NCBI GenBank assembly: GCA_016180525.1
Contig: JACPBB010000004.1
Coordinates: forward strand, 1-38,941
DNA: 38,941 nt
Reading direction: 5' to 3'
Source of the DNA: Parcubacteria group bacterium
GTDB taxonomy: Bacteria; Patescibacteriota; Minisyncoccia; Phycocordibacterales; UBA2135
The notes under the pieces were generated by a model, which ran no database searches, was not told the origin of the DNA, and was given only the letters and a program-made list of their open reading frames with translations. The position numbers and the translations under genes are program-made. Below are positions 29,357 through 38,600 of the stretch, in pieces (position 1 is the stretch's first letter; every line of letters starts with the position of its first letter).

Positions 29357-30250
29357 ATGGCTAATAGGCACCTTTCAAGAAGTATTGTTATGCAGTCACT
29401 CTTTGAGTGGGATTTTAATGACAGACAGGAAAAATTGGAAACAATTTTGGAACGCAACATAAAAGAATTTGCGCCCGGTATTAGTGTTGATGAATATCCA
29501 AAAGAATTAACAATAAATGTACAGAAAAAAATTAAAGTTCTTGACTCTATTATAGTCAAGGCTGCGCCAGAGTGGCCTATTCCTAAAATCGCGATTGTTG
29601 ACCGGAATATTTTACGTATTGGACTCTACGAATTACTTTTTATGGACAAGGGAGAAGTTCCCGCGAAAGTTGCCATAAATGAGGCGATAGAGCTTGCAAA
29701 AACATTTGGCGGAGAAACAAGCGGAAAATTTGTAAACGGTGTTTTAGGGGCGGTGTATAGAGAGCTTGGAGAGCCTGGAAAAGATGAAGGGAAAAAAAGA
29801 AAACATCCTCCCGCAACTGTTCCCTATGAGAAAATGCCGATTGAAAAATTGGGAGGTGCAGTGGTATACGCACAAAATAATAAAAAGATATATTTAGCGT
29901 TTGTGCATGATATTTTTGGACACTGGACTCTTTCAAAGGGGAAAATAGAAGCAAAGGAAGATGAAAGCGAGGGGACAATAAGAGAGATTAAAGAAGAAAT
30001 TGGGGTTGATATAAAAATACAAGGAGAGATTGGAAAAAACGAATATATTGCTTCTGACCCGGAGCGCGGCAAAATACGAAAACAAGTAACATATTTTCTG
30101 GGAGAGGCTCTATATATGCCTCTTACTCTTGGTAAATCGGGCGGCCTTGACGCAACACGATGGTTCTCGCTTGACGAAATATCCGGACTTAACATATATG
30201 ATGATATTTTGCCGATTCTTGCAAAAGGTATTAAAATGATTACAAAATAA
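29357..30250 (+). CDS. NusB-NUDIX fusion protein
   Basis: The 297-residue protein has two parts. Residues 1-137 are NusB: ANRHLSRSIVMQSLFEWDF, IAIVDRNILRIGLYELLF and AINEAIELAKTFGG..FVNGVLGAV match the antitermination factor that binds boxA RNA with S10. A Lys-rich linker (138-160) leads to a Nudix domain (165-297) with box G195 to V217 (GKIEAKEDESEGTIREIKEE), complete in its acids. The Nudix part resembles the Ap4A/diadenosine or NTP-type group (GHWTLSKGKIE). No stop or start separates the halves, so a single chain is made. The role of joining rRNA antitermination to nucleotide hydrolysis is unknown. It lies upstream of rnc and smc. Confidence 0.9.
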   Translation: MANRHLSRSIVMQSLFEWDFNDRQEKLETILERNIKEFAPGISVDEYPKELTINVQKKIKVLDSIIVKAAPEWPIPKIAIVDRNILRIGLYELLFMDKGEVPAKVAINEAIELAKTFGGETSGKFVNGVLGAVYRELGEPGKDEGKKRKHPPATVPYEKMPIEKLGGAVVYAQNNKKIYLAFVHDIFGHWTLSKGKIEAKEDESEGTIREIKEEIGVDIKIQGEIGKNEYIASDPERGKIRKQVTYFLGEALYMPLTLGKSGGLDATRWFSLDEISGLNIYDDILPILAKGIKMITK

Positions 30251-30358
30251 TAACTGAATAATACAAATATACAAATTGTACGAATGATACCAATGGATAC
30301 GAATATGTCTCATTAGTATTATTCGTATCATTCGCACGCATTAGTATATTGGTATTGC
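30251..30358. repeat. Intergenic inverted word repeat
   Basis: The gap between nusB-nudix and rnc consists of variants of the words ATACGAAT and GAATGATAC. The left half (GTACGAATGATACCAATG) is roughly the inverse of the right half (ATTCGTATCATTCGCACG), so it can fold as a long imperfect hairpin. There is no T-run typical of a terminator. Confidence 0.6.
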
Positions 30359-30365
30359 GTTTGAT

Positions 30366-31064
30366 ATGAAATCAATTGATTTTTCAGGGTTTGAGAAAAA
30401 AATACAAGTTACTTTTAAAGAAAAAGCTCTCCTAACACAAGCATTTACCCATCGTTCGTATTTAAACGAGAATCCAGAGAAAGCAACGCACCATAACGAA
30501 CGGCTTGAATTTTTAGGGGATGCGGTATTAGAGCTTATTGTTACTGAATTTTTATTTGGAAAATATCCGCACAAAACTGAAGGAGAACTCACTTCATATA
30601 GGGCGGCTCTCGTAAATACAAACGCACTTGCCGAAGTGTCGGGAGAATTGGGCGTAAATACATACCTGCTTCTTTCACGGGGAGAAAGCAAGGATGTTGG
30701 AAAGGCACGACAATATATTCTTGCAAATACCTTTGAGGCGATAGTTGGAGCACTATATCTTGATCAGGGATACGCAACAGTACGTGATTTTATCGCGCGC
30801 TCTGTGTTCCCACACCTCGACAAAGTGCTAAAAGAACGACTTTGGCAGGATGCCAAAAGCAGATTTCAAGAAAAAGCACAGGAAATAACGAGCATTACTC
30901 CACGATATGAAGTACTTACGGAGTCAGGCCCAGATCACAACAAAATATTTGTTGTGGGAGTATTTTTAAACAACGAGCTTATCGCGGAAGGAAGAGGGTC
31001 TTCTAAGCAAATTGCAGAACAGTACGCGGCAAAAAATGCCCTTGAAAAAAAGGGGTGGACCTAA
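30366..31064 (+). CDS. rnc: Ribonuclease III
   Basis: The 232-residue double-strand RNase has the RIII signature HNERLEFLGDAVLELIVTE (catalytic Glu and Asp) and the second acidic site ANTFEAIVGALYLDQGY. A C-terminal double-strand RNA-binding domain (about 158-230) starts at SRFQEKAQEITSITPRYEV and ends with SKQIAEQYAAKNALEK. It processes rRNA precursors and other duplexes. It is placed between nusB-nudix and smc; rnc-smc pairing is common in bacteria. Confidence 0.96.
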   Translation: MKSIDFSGFEKKIQVTFKEKALLTQAFTHRSYLNENPEKATHHNERLEFLGDAVLELIVTEFLFGKYPHKTEGELTSYRAALVNTNALAEVSGELGVNTYLLLSRGESKDVGKARQYILANTFEAIVGALYLDQGYATVRDFIARSVFPHLDKVLKERLWQDAKSRFQEKAQEITSITPRYEVLTESGPDHNKIFVVGVFLNNELIAEGRGSSKQIAEQYAAKNALEKKGWT

Positions 31065-31139
31065 ACATGAATTATGAATCTTGTAGCGTAGAACTCGAGT
31101 AAAAAAATCTTGCGTTACAAGTTACATGTTATACGATAT
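31065..31139. repeat. Intergenic word repeat ahead of smc
   Basis: Words such as CTTGTAGCGTAG, ACAAGTTACATG and ACTCGAG fill this gap. The gap ahead of nusB-nudix (29257-29356) has the related GTGCTACAAGTTATA and ACTCGAG words. The pattern is of degenerate words, not exact copies. Confidence 0.45.
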
Positions 31140-33389
31140 ATGTTACTTAAACGTCTTGAACTCTCCGGATTTAAATCATTCGCACGACCAACCGTACTTG
31201 AATTTACGACCCCTATAACCGGAATTGTCGGTCCAAATGGGTCAGGGAAATCAAACATTGCGGAGGCGGTTCGCTTTGTGCTGGGCGAACAATCAATTAA
31301 ATCCTTGCGCGGTAAACGCGGTGAGGATCTGATTTTTAATGGAACACCGTCTGTATCGCGACAGGCAAAAGCCTCTGTTGCGATCGTATTTGATAATAGT
31401 AAACGAGCGCTTTCCATTGACTATGACGAGGTTTCAATAAAAAGAATTGTATATAGAGACTCCACAAGCGAGTATGTAGTAAACGGGAGCCGCGTGCGGC
31501 TTAAAGATATATTAGAGATGCTTTCGTCAGTCCATATTGGGGCATCAAGCCACCATATAATTTCTCAAGGAGAAGCCGATCGAATACTTTTAGCGTCAAT
31601 AAAAGAGCGCAGAAGCATGATTGAAGACGCTCTTGGGCTTAAGATATATCACTACAAGAAATCGGAAAGTGAACGAAAATTAGATAAAACTAATGAAAAT
31701 CTAGCACAAGTAAAAGCACTTAAAAAAGAAATTGAACCTCATTTGCGATTTCTTGAGAAACAGGTAACAAAAATAAAACAAGCTGAACAATTTCGTGAGG
31801 AACTGAAAAATCTATACAAGGCATATTTTGAAAGAGAGGCATTTTATTTGGACAGTGAACGAAAAAAACTAGATAATGAACGCGCTGCTCCATCACAGGA
31901 GCTCTCCGTAGTTGAGCATTCAATAAAAAACATCGAGCAAACATTGCGCCTGGCAAATGAAGAAAAACAAGTATATCTTGAAATAGCAGAAATTGAAAAA
32001 AATATTGATCATGCTCGAAAAAGAAAAGATGAACTTTCACGCTCCCTCGGAAAAATTGAGGGATTTGTGGAGTATGAAAAAAGAAAACTTACTGAAGAGG
32101 AGCATAAAGCTGTTGAAAAAAAAGACATCATAGTGAATGAAGGGGCCCTTACTGAATTCCGCGCGTCCATCGGGACCATCAATAAAGAAGCCGAGCACGA
32201 GGAAAGCGTGGAAAAACTTCGAGCAGTAATAAATAATATATTTAAAATAACAGAAACATTTTGTGAAAAATTAATCAATAAAAATATTGGCGGCGCTCTT
32301 GTAACAGAATTAAAAAAAACGCTTGAGTCAAGACGGAACGAGCAAGAGAATCTTGAACATGAGATGGAGCGAATTAAAAAAGAGGAATCTGAGCTTTTGG
32401 AAAAACGCTTACAACTTCGACATGCCGTGGAAATAAAGGCAGGGAAAGAGCGGGAGAGTGAACGAGAAATGTTTGCGCTTCAAAATAAAAAAACAGAACT
32501 CCGCGCAGTTTTAAATTTAATAAAAGTAAAAGAGGAACAACTTACTATTCTGCAATTAGACTTTGAGTCATTTTTAAAAGAAGCAGAAGCACTCATTGGA
32601 GCTGTCTCATATAACCAGAGAGAAATTGTTTTACCCGAAGAACGCTCCGTGCAAAACGAAAGAAAAAATACCATTATTAGAATAAAGATTAAACTTGAGG
32701 AAATTGGCGTTGGAGGAGGAGAGATAATAAAAGAATATAAAGAAATAAAAGACAGAAATGAATTTTTAGAAAAAGAAATTACTGATTTAGAAAAAAGTGC
32801 GGAATCGCTTACAAATCTCATAGAAGAGCTTGCAGAAAAGATTAACGAGGAATTTAAAGTCGGTGTTCAAAAAATAAATAAAAATTTTCAAGAATTGTTT
32901 ATGGTTATGTTTGGCGGTGGGAAGGCTTCAATTCGTGTCATTACTCCCAAAAAACAAATAAAGAAAGATGAGTCAATAACATCCGATGAAGAAATTAACT
33001 CCGGTGATTTTGAAGAATCGGAGCCGGAAGAAGGCCTTGATATTTCTGTTTCTTTGCCAAGAAAAAAAATAAAGGGACTTATGATGCTCTCTGGAGGAGA
33101 GCGAGCACTTGTCTCTATTGCTCTTATTTTTGCGATGACTCGAGTCAATCCACCACCGTTTTTAATTTTAGATGAAACTGATGCCGCCCTAGACGAGGTA
33201 AACTCTAGAAAATATGGGGAGATGCTTAAAAATCTGGCAAAAGAAACAGAACTTATATTAATTACGCACAACAGAGAAACAATGGCTCATGCGGGAGTTT
33301 TATACGGAGTAACCGCTATAGACGGTGTTTCGCGTCTTCTATCAGTCAAGTTTGATGAAGCAGAAAGTCTGGCTGAAAAGACTACTTAG
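31140..33389 (+). CDS. smc: Compact SMC-type chromosome segregation ATPase without a typical hinge
   Basis: The 749-residue protein starts at the ATG at 31140 (MLLKRLELSGFKSF), which matches the SMC start. The N-terminal head has Walker A GPNGSGKSN (31-39) and the SMC-specific LRGKRGEDLIFNG. The C-terminal head has signature LSGGERALVSIA (650-661) and Walker B FLILDETDAALDE (675). Between about 165 and 580 is coiled coil. Usual bacterial SMC is about 1180 residues with a 150-residue hinge in the middle; here the region near 340-390 is Glu/Lys-rich with only a short IGGALVTELKK stretch and no hinge motif, nor a CxxC zinc hook. A Glu/Asp-rich insert (about 620-640) precedes the signature. Confidence 0.88.
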   Translation: MLLKRLELSGFKSFARPTVLEFTTPITGIVGPNGSGKSNIAEAVRFVLGEQSIKSLRGKRGEDLIFNGTPSVSRQAKASVAIVFDNSKRALSIDYDEVSIKRIVYRDSTSEYVVNGSRVRLKDILEMLSSVHIGASSHHIISQGEADRILLASIKERRSMIEDALGLKIYHYKKSESERKLDKTNENLAQVKALKKEIEPHLRFLEKQVTKIKQAEQFREELKNLYKAYFEREAFYLDSERKKLDNERAAPSQELSVVEHSIKNIEQTLRLANEEKQVYLEIAEIEKNIDHARKRKDELSRSLGKIEGFVEYEKRKLTEEEHKAVEKKDIIVNEGALTEFRASIGTINKEAEHEESVEKLRAVINNIFKITETFCEKLINKNIGGALVTELKKTLESRRNEQENLEHEMERIKKEESELLEKRLQLRHAVEIKAGKERESEREMFALQNKKTELRAVLNLIKVKEEQLTILQLDFESFLKEAEALIGAVSYNQREIVLPEERSVQNERKNTIIRIKIKLEEIGVGGGEIIKEYKEIKDRNEFLEKEITDLEKSAESLTNLIEELAEKINEEFKVGVQKINKNFQELFMVMFGGGKASIRVITPKKQIKKDESITSDEEINSGDFEESEPEEGLDISVSLPRKKIKGLMMLSGGERALVSIALIFAMTRVNPPPFLILDETDAALDEVNSRKYGEMLKNLAKETELILITHNRETMAHAGVLYGVTAIDGVSRLLSVKFDEAESLAEKTT

Positions 33390-34018
33390 CGTCTATTTTC
33401 AAGCGCTTGCCGTATAGTTTCGGAATCTGAATATTCTAATTCAGTTCCTGTAGACATGCCTCTTCCAAGAGTTGATATTTTAATTCCATGTTTTTTTGCA
33501 ATTGGGGCAATGATATTTTTAATATACGTAGTTGTATAGTCTCCGTTGGGGTGAGCACTAAGAGCTATAATAACTTCTTCTAATTTTTTTGTAGGAGCAT
33601 CTTTTTTTAATCTTGCGACAAGACTTGCTATTCGTGCCGACGACTCCTTATTTAAGGAAGATACGAGGCCACCCAAAACAAAATATGTTCCATGAAATGC
33701 GTTGCCTTTTTGAATATTTTCAAGATCAATATCTTTTTCAACGATAATAAGAATAGAGGAGTTGACATTTTTTACGCATAAAGAACACTCGTTTTTTTCT
33801 GGCTTTTCCGACTCGTCTCTACTTTGGCGAGACTGGTCTTCAAAAAAACGAAAACATCGAGTACATTGTTTAGTTTCTTTTTTAAGATTTTGTAGGAGAA
33901 ATATAAATTCTTCAATGTAACGAGGTTCTGCTAAAAGAAGATGGTACACAAACCTGCGTGCTTGACGAAGTCCTATACCTGGAAATTTTAGAAAAACAGA
34001 AACAAGGCGGTCAATCAT
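33386..34018 (-). CDS. recR: Recombination protein RecR
   Basis: The 210-residue RecFOR-pathway protein has an N-terminal helix-hairpin-helix (FPGIGLRQARRFVYHLL), a zinc finger with CTRC and CSLC, a Toprim domain (ILIIVEKDIDLENIQKG, GTYFVLGGLVS), a Walker-like ALSAHPNGDYTTTYI, and the typical end GTELEYSDSETIRQALENRR. The stretch between the two CxxC pairs is about 22 residues, longer than the usual 12-15. The last bases overlap the smc stop region on the other strand. It follows dnaB by 8 bases and is likely translated from the same message. Confidence 0.95.
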   Translation of the reverse strand: MIDRLVSVFLKFPGIGLRQARRFVYHLLLAEPRYIEEFIFLLQNLKKETKQCTRCFRFFEDQSRQSRDESEKPEKNECSLCVKNVNSSILIIVEKDIDLENIQKGNAFHGTYFVLGGLVSSLNKESSARIASLVARLKKDAPTKKLEEVIIALSAHPNGDYTTTYIKNIIAPIAKKHGIKISTLGRGMSTGTELEYSDSETIRQALENRR

Positions 34019-34026
34019 AGTAGATA

Positions 34027-35412
34027 TCAGAATTCCGCTTCTTCTAAAGATACGGTTTCCGAATCTTTAAAATTCTTTTCAAGCGACAAAAATGTCGTTC
34101 TCTTCTCATCAAAATATAATTTTACTTTGCCAAGAGGGCCATTTCTGTGTTTCGCAATGTCTATTTCAGCGACGTTTGTTTTTTCTTCATCGTCTTTGTA
34201 TTTATCACTTCGGTGAATAAACATAACAACATCGGCGTCTTGTTCTATGGAACCAGAATCGCGAAGGTCCGAGAGACGAGGTCTGTCTCGGCGTTGTTCC
34301 ACGGCGCGAGAGAGTTGTGAGAGGGCAATAACAGGAATATCTAGTTCACGCGCAAGAGCTTTGAGAGAGCGGGAAATTTCCGTTACTTGATGAACCATTG
34401 AATCATAGGTACGCGCGGTGCCAATGAGTTGTAAATAATCAACGATGAGTAGTTGAAGATTGTGTTCGCTTTTAAGTCTCCGAGCAACCGAGCGCATACG
34501 AAGCACAGTGTTTGTAGGGTAATCATCAATATAAATAGGAGACTTTGAGAGCCTGTCAAGAGAGTCGCGAATTTTTGAGAACTCTTCGTCTGTTTTTAGT
34601 TTTCCTGTTCTCAATTTCCATGCGTCTACCATAGATTCTGCCGCGACCATTCTGTCTACAAGTTGTTGCGAACTCATTTCAAGAGAAAAAATTCCAACTG
34701 GAATATTGTGTTCGCCAGCGGTCTTCCTGGCAATATCAAGCGCGAGAGTTGTTTTTCCCATTGAAGGACGAGCCGCTAAAATTATTAAATCAGACTTTTG
34801 AAATCCTGAAAGATAGTGGTCTAACTCTGAAAACCCAGTTGGTACGCCACGAATTTTTTGTTCTTCTTTGTGAAGTTTATCAAGCCGCTCCCATGCCTCC
34901 GCAAGTTCATCCCGTAACAGCAAGAATTTTTGATCAGAAGAAAGATTGGTAATACTAAAAATACTTTTTTCAGCTTTGTCTAAAATTTCTTCAATTTCGT
35001 CTTCTTCATTAAAGCCTAGATTGCCAATAAACTCGGATGCTTCTATCAAAGTACGGAGTACGTATTTTTTTTGGATCATTGAGGCATAATTTCGCGCATT
35101 TGCAGCAGATGGCACTCCACTCACAATCTCAGTAAGGTATCCACGCCCCCCAATTTGCTCAAGTTGCTTCTTGTCGTCTAGCCGAGATGACACTGAAAGT
35201 AAGTCAACTGGGTCGTTTTTGCTATGAATTTCAAGTATTGCTTGAAATATCATCCTATTTTTATTTGAGTAGAAAGAATGTGAAGAAACAATGTCCGCCA
35301 CATCATATATTGTTTCGGGACTAATCATTATAGAGCCTAAGAGAGCTTTTTCTCCCTCAATATTTTGAGGTGGTATTTTAATTTTTTCTTTTTGAGAAGA
35401 ATCAGGATGCAT
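34027..35412 (-). CDS. dnaB: Replicative DNA helicase
   Basis: This 461-residue protein from the ATG at 35412 is a hexameric helicase that opens DNA at the fork. The N-terminal helical domain (NIEGEKALLGSIMISPETI) is followed by the RecA-type core with Walker A ARPSMGKTTLALDIA, the FSLEMSSQQLVDRM block, Walker B LLIVDYLQLI and the Arg finger region QRRDRPRLSDLRDSGSIEQD. No intein is present. An ATG six codons upstream (35430) overlaps a TATGCT that looks like the -10 box, so the later start is preferred; AAAGGA lies 2 bases before it. recR follows. Confidence 0.95.
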   Translation of the reverse strand: MHPDSSQKEKIKIPPQNIEGEKALLGSIMISPETIYDVADIVSSHSFYSNKNRMIFQAILEIHSKNDPVDLLSVSSRLDDKKQLEQIGGRGYLTEIVSGVPSAANARNYASMIQKKYVLRTLIEASEFIGNLGFNEEDEIEEILDKAEKSIFSITNLSSDQKFLLLRDELAEAWERLDKLHKEEQKIRGVPTGFSELDHYLSGFQKSDLIILAARPSMGKTTLALDIARKTAGEHNIPVGIFSLEMSSQQLVDRMVAAESMVDAWKLRTGKLKTDEEFSKIRDSLDRLSKSPIYIDDYPTNTVLRMRSVARRLKSEHNLQLLIVDYLQLIGTARTYDSMVHQVTEISRSLKALARELDIPVIALSQLSRAVEQRRDRPRLSDLRDSGSIEQDADVVMFIHRSDKYKDDEEKTNVAEIDIAKHRNGPLGKVKLYFDEKRTTFLSLEKNFKDSETVSLEEAEF

Positions 35413-35557
35413 TTCCTTTAATAATAGCATAAAAGATTGAAATGCAAGAGCAAGTCTACTGAGTATTTGTGTATATATGGTGGAAAAGAATGCTTATTCT
35501 TAACTTATGACAGCGCAATTACTAATTCTAAAAAACTTATATCTCGTCATTACGAAC

Positions 35558-35566
35558 TTATCCACA
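35558..35566 (+). promoter_or_regulatory. Perfect DnaA-box-like nonamer
   Basis: TTATCCACA matches the strong DnaA box. It lies in the 280-base AT-rich gap between dnaB and the large surface gene. Only one exact copy was found here, so it may be a regulatory site or chance rather than an origin. Confidence 0.35.
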
Positions 35567-35692
35567 TTTTATTGGTTTTTCAGTGCTTTATTTCATACAA
35601 TTAGTAAATAGGTAGAAGCAATAAAAAGGTAAAGTAAACATCCTATCTGCTTGTAAAAGAAGGTTATTTAAAAAACATCAAACAAAAAACAA

Positions 35693-38600
35693 ATGGGTTC
35701 AGAATTTTTTTGGGGAGACAAAAAGTATGTGTCGTCTAAACGAGCAGCCGAGATTTCCGGCTATGCGCCTGATTATATAGGTCAGCTTTGCCGTAAAAGG
35801 AAACTTGAATGCCGGCTCATAGGTAGGGGATGGTTTGTAACAGAGGCCTCGCTTTTAGAACATAAAAACGCTACGAAAACAAGGCCTGCGTTTCAAACTG
35901 AAAAGACCCAAAAAATTCTAATTAAAAAAATAGAACCTGCTACACCTGAAAAATCGCCTCTAATTTCTCAAGTCCCGGACAGTTGGGACGCGTTTTTATT
36001 TAGAGAAGAATATCAAATACAAAAAAAGGAGTTACAGGATGCTTATGAGAGTAATTATAGTACGGAAAATTTTGGAGCAATATATCCGGATACTTTTTCT
36101 CAAAAAAATAAAGAAGAAAGGGGAGTATATTTCAAAAACATCAATGAAAGAAATAAAATTCTGTCTCCGTTTTTAAATTTTTCATATTCACTTTTTGTAA
36201 AAACACTTGTCCCAATGACCCTCGTTATAGCCACGGGAATTGGAGTTTTTTATGTCAAAGATATTGCGAGCCCTCTTCTTGCAAATTTATTAGATTCTCA
36301 AAAAATAGTTTTTAAAAATAATATTCGATCTTTTTCTCTTAATGAGTCAGGTAATTTCTCATCGCATTTTGAAAATACAGTACAAAAAATGCAGAGTTAC
36401 TTTGATAAAAAAATAATATATATAAACCAAGCCGCAGGAGGAATAAACGATAATTACCCATTAACCCAAAACGAAATTCCTTCTGAAGACAAATACAAAC
36501 AAAATATAAAAAATGTCGGAATGCTTATTGCCGCAGTTAATTTCACTGAGTTATTTTCAACCGAACTTCTCATGAATACGACACAAAATGTAAAAAGGGG
36601 GTATATTTGTATTTTAGAATATGTTTCTGGTAACACACATTGTTTTATAAAAACAGAAAAAGTCATTGCAAATAAAGGGTTTTCTACCTCTATACTCTCT
36701 AATTTTAGTCTTCAACTATATCATTTAACAAATAATTTAATGCAGCCCATCCGTCAAGAATTTTTTACCTCTCTTGTAACGAAGCTGGGGTCTCGGGTCT
36801 ACCAGACTACAAACAACGTAACCAAGGCCGTAAAAGAGAATACTTTTAAGCTATTTACTGCTCAATCTCCTATGCAAACTGAAACTCCAAACTTAAAAGA
36901 AGCTGCTCTGCGACTCAAACAAAAAAAAGAAGGAGAAATATCTGCAAATATAATTTCTGATATAGCCACGAGTACCACAAAAGAACAAAGTGTTGTTTTT
37001 AACCCGGTAAATGAAAACACACTCATTGCCAGAGAAGGAGTAAAAAATCTAGAGCAGAAAGGATTTGCGGTAGAATCTACAACAGGAGCGCAAACTATCG
37101 TAGAGCGAGTAATTGAACGAGTAGTAGCTGGCATTTCTCCTGAAGACATCGCAGCACAATTAAACGCATTAGAAAACAAATTGCGGCAGGAAATATTTAA
37201 AGTAGGGGAATCGGGAACGCGCGAAGTGCGCGTTGTTGAACGACAAGTCGCGCTCACCAATAAAATTGACCAATTGCCCGATGTTACGCTTATCAATGCG
37301 ACGGTATCCGGTAATTTTACCGGCCTCACTGACGCGCACATTCCCAATGATATTGTTGCCACAAATTACCTTGAGCTCGCGGGGGGAAATATTACAGGTA
37401 CATTGGGGGTTGGCACCACCACGCCAACGGAAGATTTTGCGGTTGCAAATCGAATATATGTGGGGGGCACTGGAACTTCTACTATTGAAAACAACCTTCA
37501 AGTTGGGGGCGCGCTCTCGGTTAGCGGTGTGTGTCTTAATTGCGCTGGAAATAATGTTTTGGGAAATGCCGCCCTTTCTGTAAGTGGCACTTCAACATTT
37601 TCCGGTCAATTATTAAGCACAAACGTGTCTACGGTTCCCCACTCATTCGGAACGTGGGCAATCGGCGCCGCAGGATCAAACCCGCTTACTGCATCATTTG
37701 TAGTTGACCCTGCATCTGCCGATTCAGATACAAACCTTTTCGCAATTTCTATTGGCGGAAGCGCGCGGTTTCTCGTTGACGCGGAGGGTGATGTGTTTGC
37801 TAATTCAATTACTGCCGTAGGAGGTGTCACCCTTTCTACCACCTCTGCGTCAACCTTCACCGTCGAGGGAGACACAACATTAGGAGATGCATCAACAACA
37901 GACAGAACATATTTTAACTCCCGCATTGGTTCATCTCTTATACCAACTGCGGATAATATATTAGATATTGGAGACACTACAAACAGCCTTGCGTGGCGCA
38001 CGGGCATTTTCGGTACATCGCTTGGTGTGGGGACGACATCACCCGCGTGGACTCTCTCTGTGGCTGGTACGGGCTCGTTTGATGATTATGTTCGAGCTTC
38101 ATACTTTATTGCTACCTCGACAGTAGCAACATCTACATTCTCAGGTTTTCTAGACGTTACCGGAACGAATTCTACCTCAACATTTAGCGGAGGACTCACG
38201 GCTGATGCATTCGCCGTAACCGGTACAGCAAGTTCAACATTTACCGGAGGACTCATTGTAACAAGTGGAAATCTTAGTTTGGCAACGAATGGAACATTTT
38301 TTATAAGTGACACGCTCGCGCTCTCTGCCAACACATTGGGCTCATCGGTAGTTAATTCTTCGCTTACATCAGTAGGAACACTTTCCTCACTTTCTGTTTC
38401 CGGTGCAGCCACCTTCTCTGATACACTTTCTGTCTCCGGGCTTGCTTCATTTATAAATGCCTCAACATCCCGCCTTTCGGTCTTTGACACCGCCTATTTC
38501 GGCGGCACCGCGACGTCAACGTTTGATTCAACAGGAGCGCTTGTTTTAAACGCGCTTGGATCGTTTAATTCGGGTTTTATTTCATCAGCAACATCAAGTT

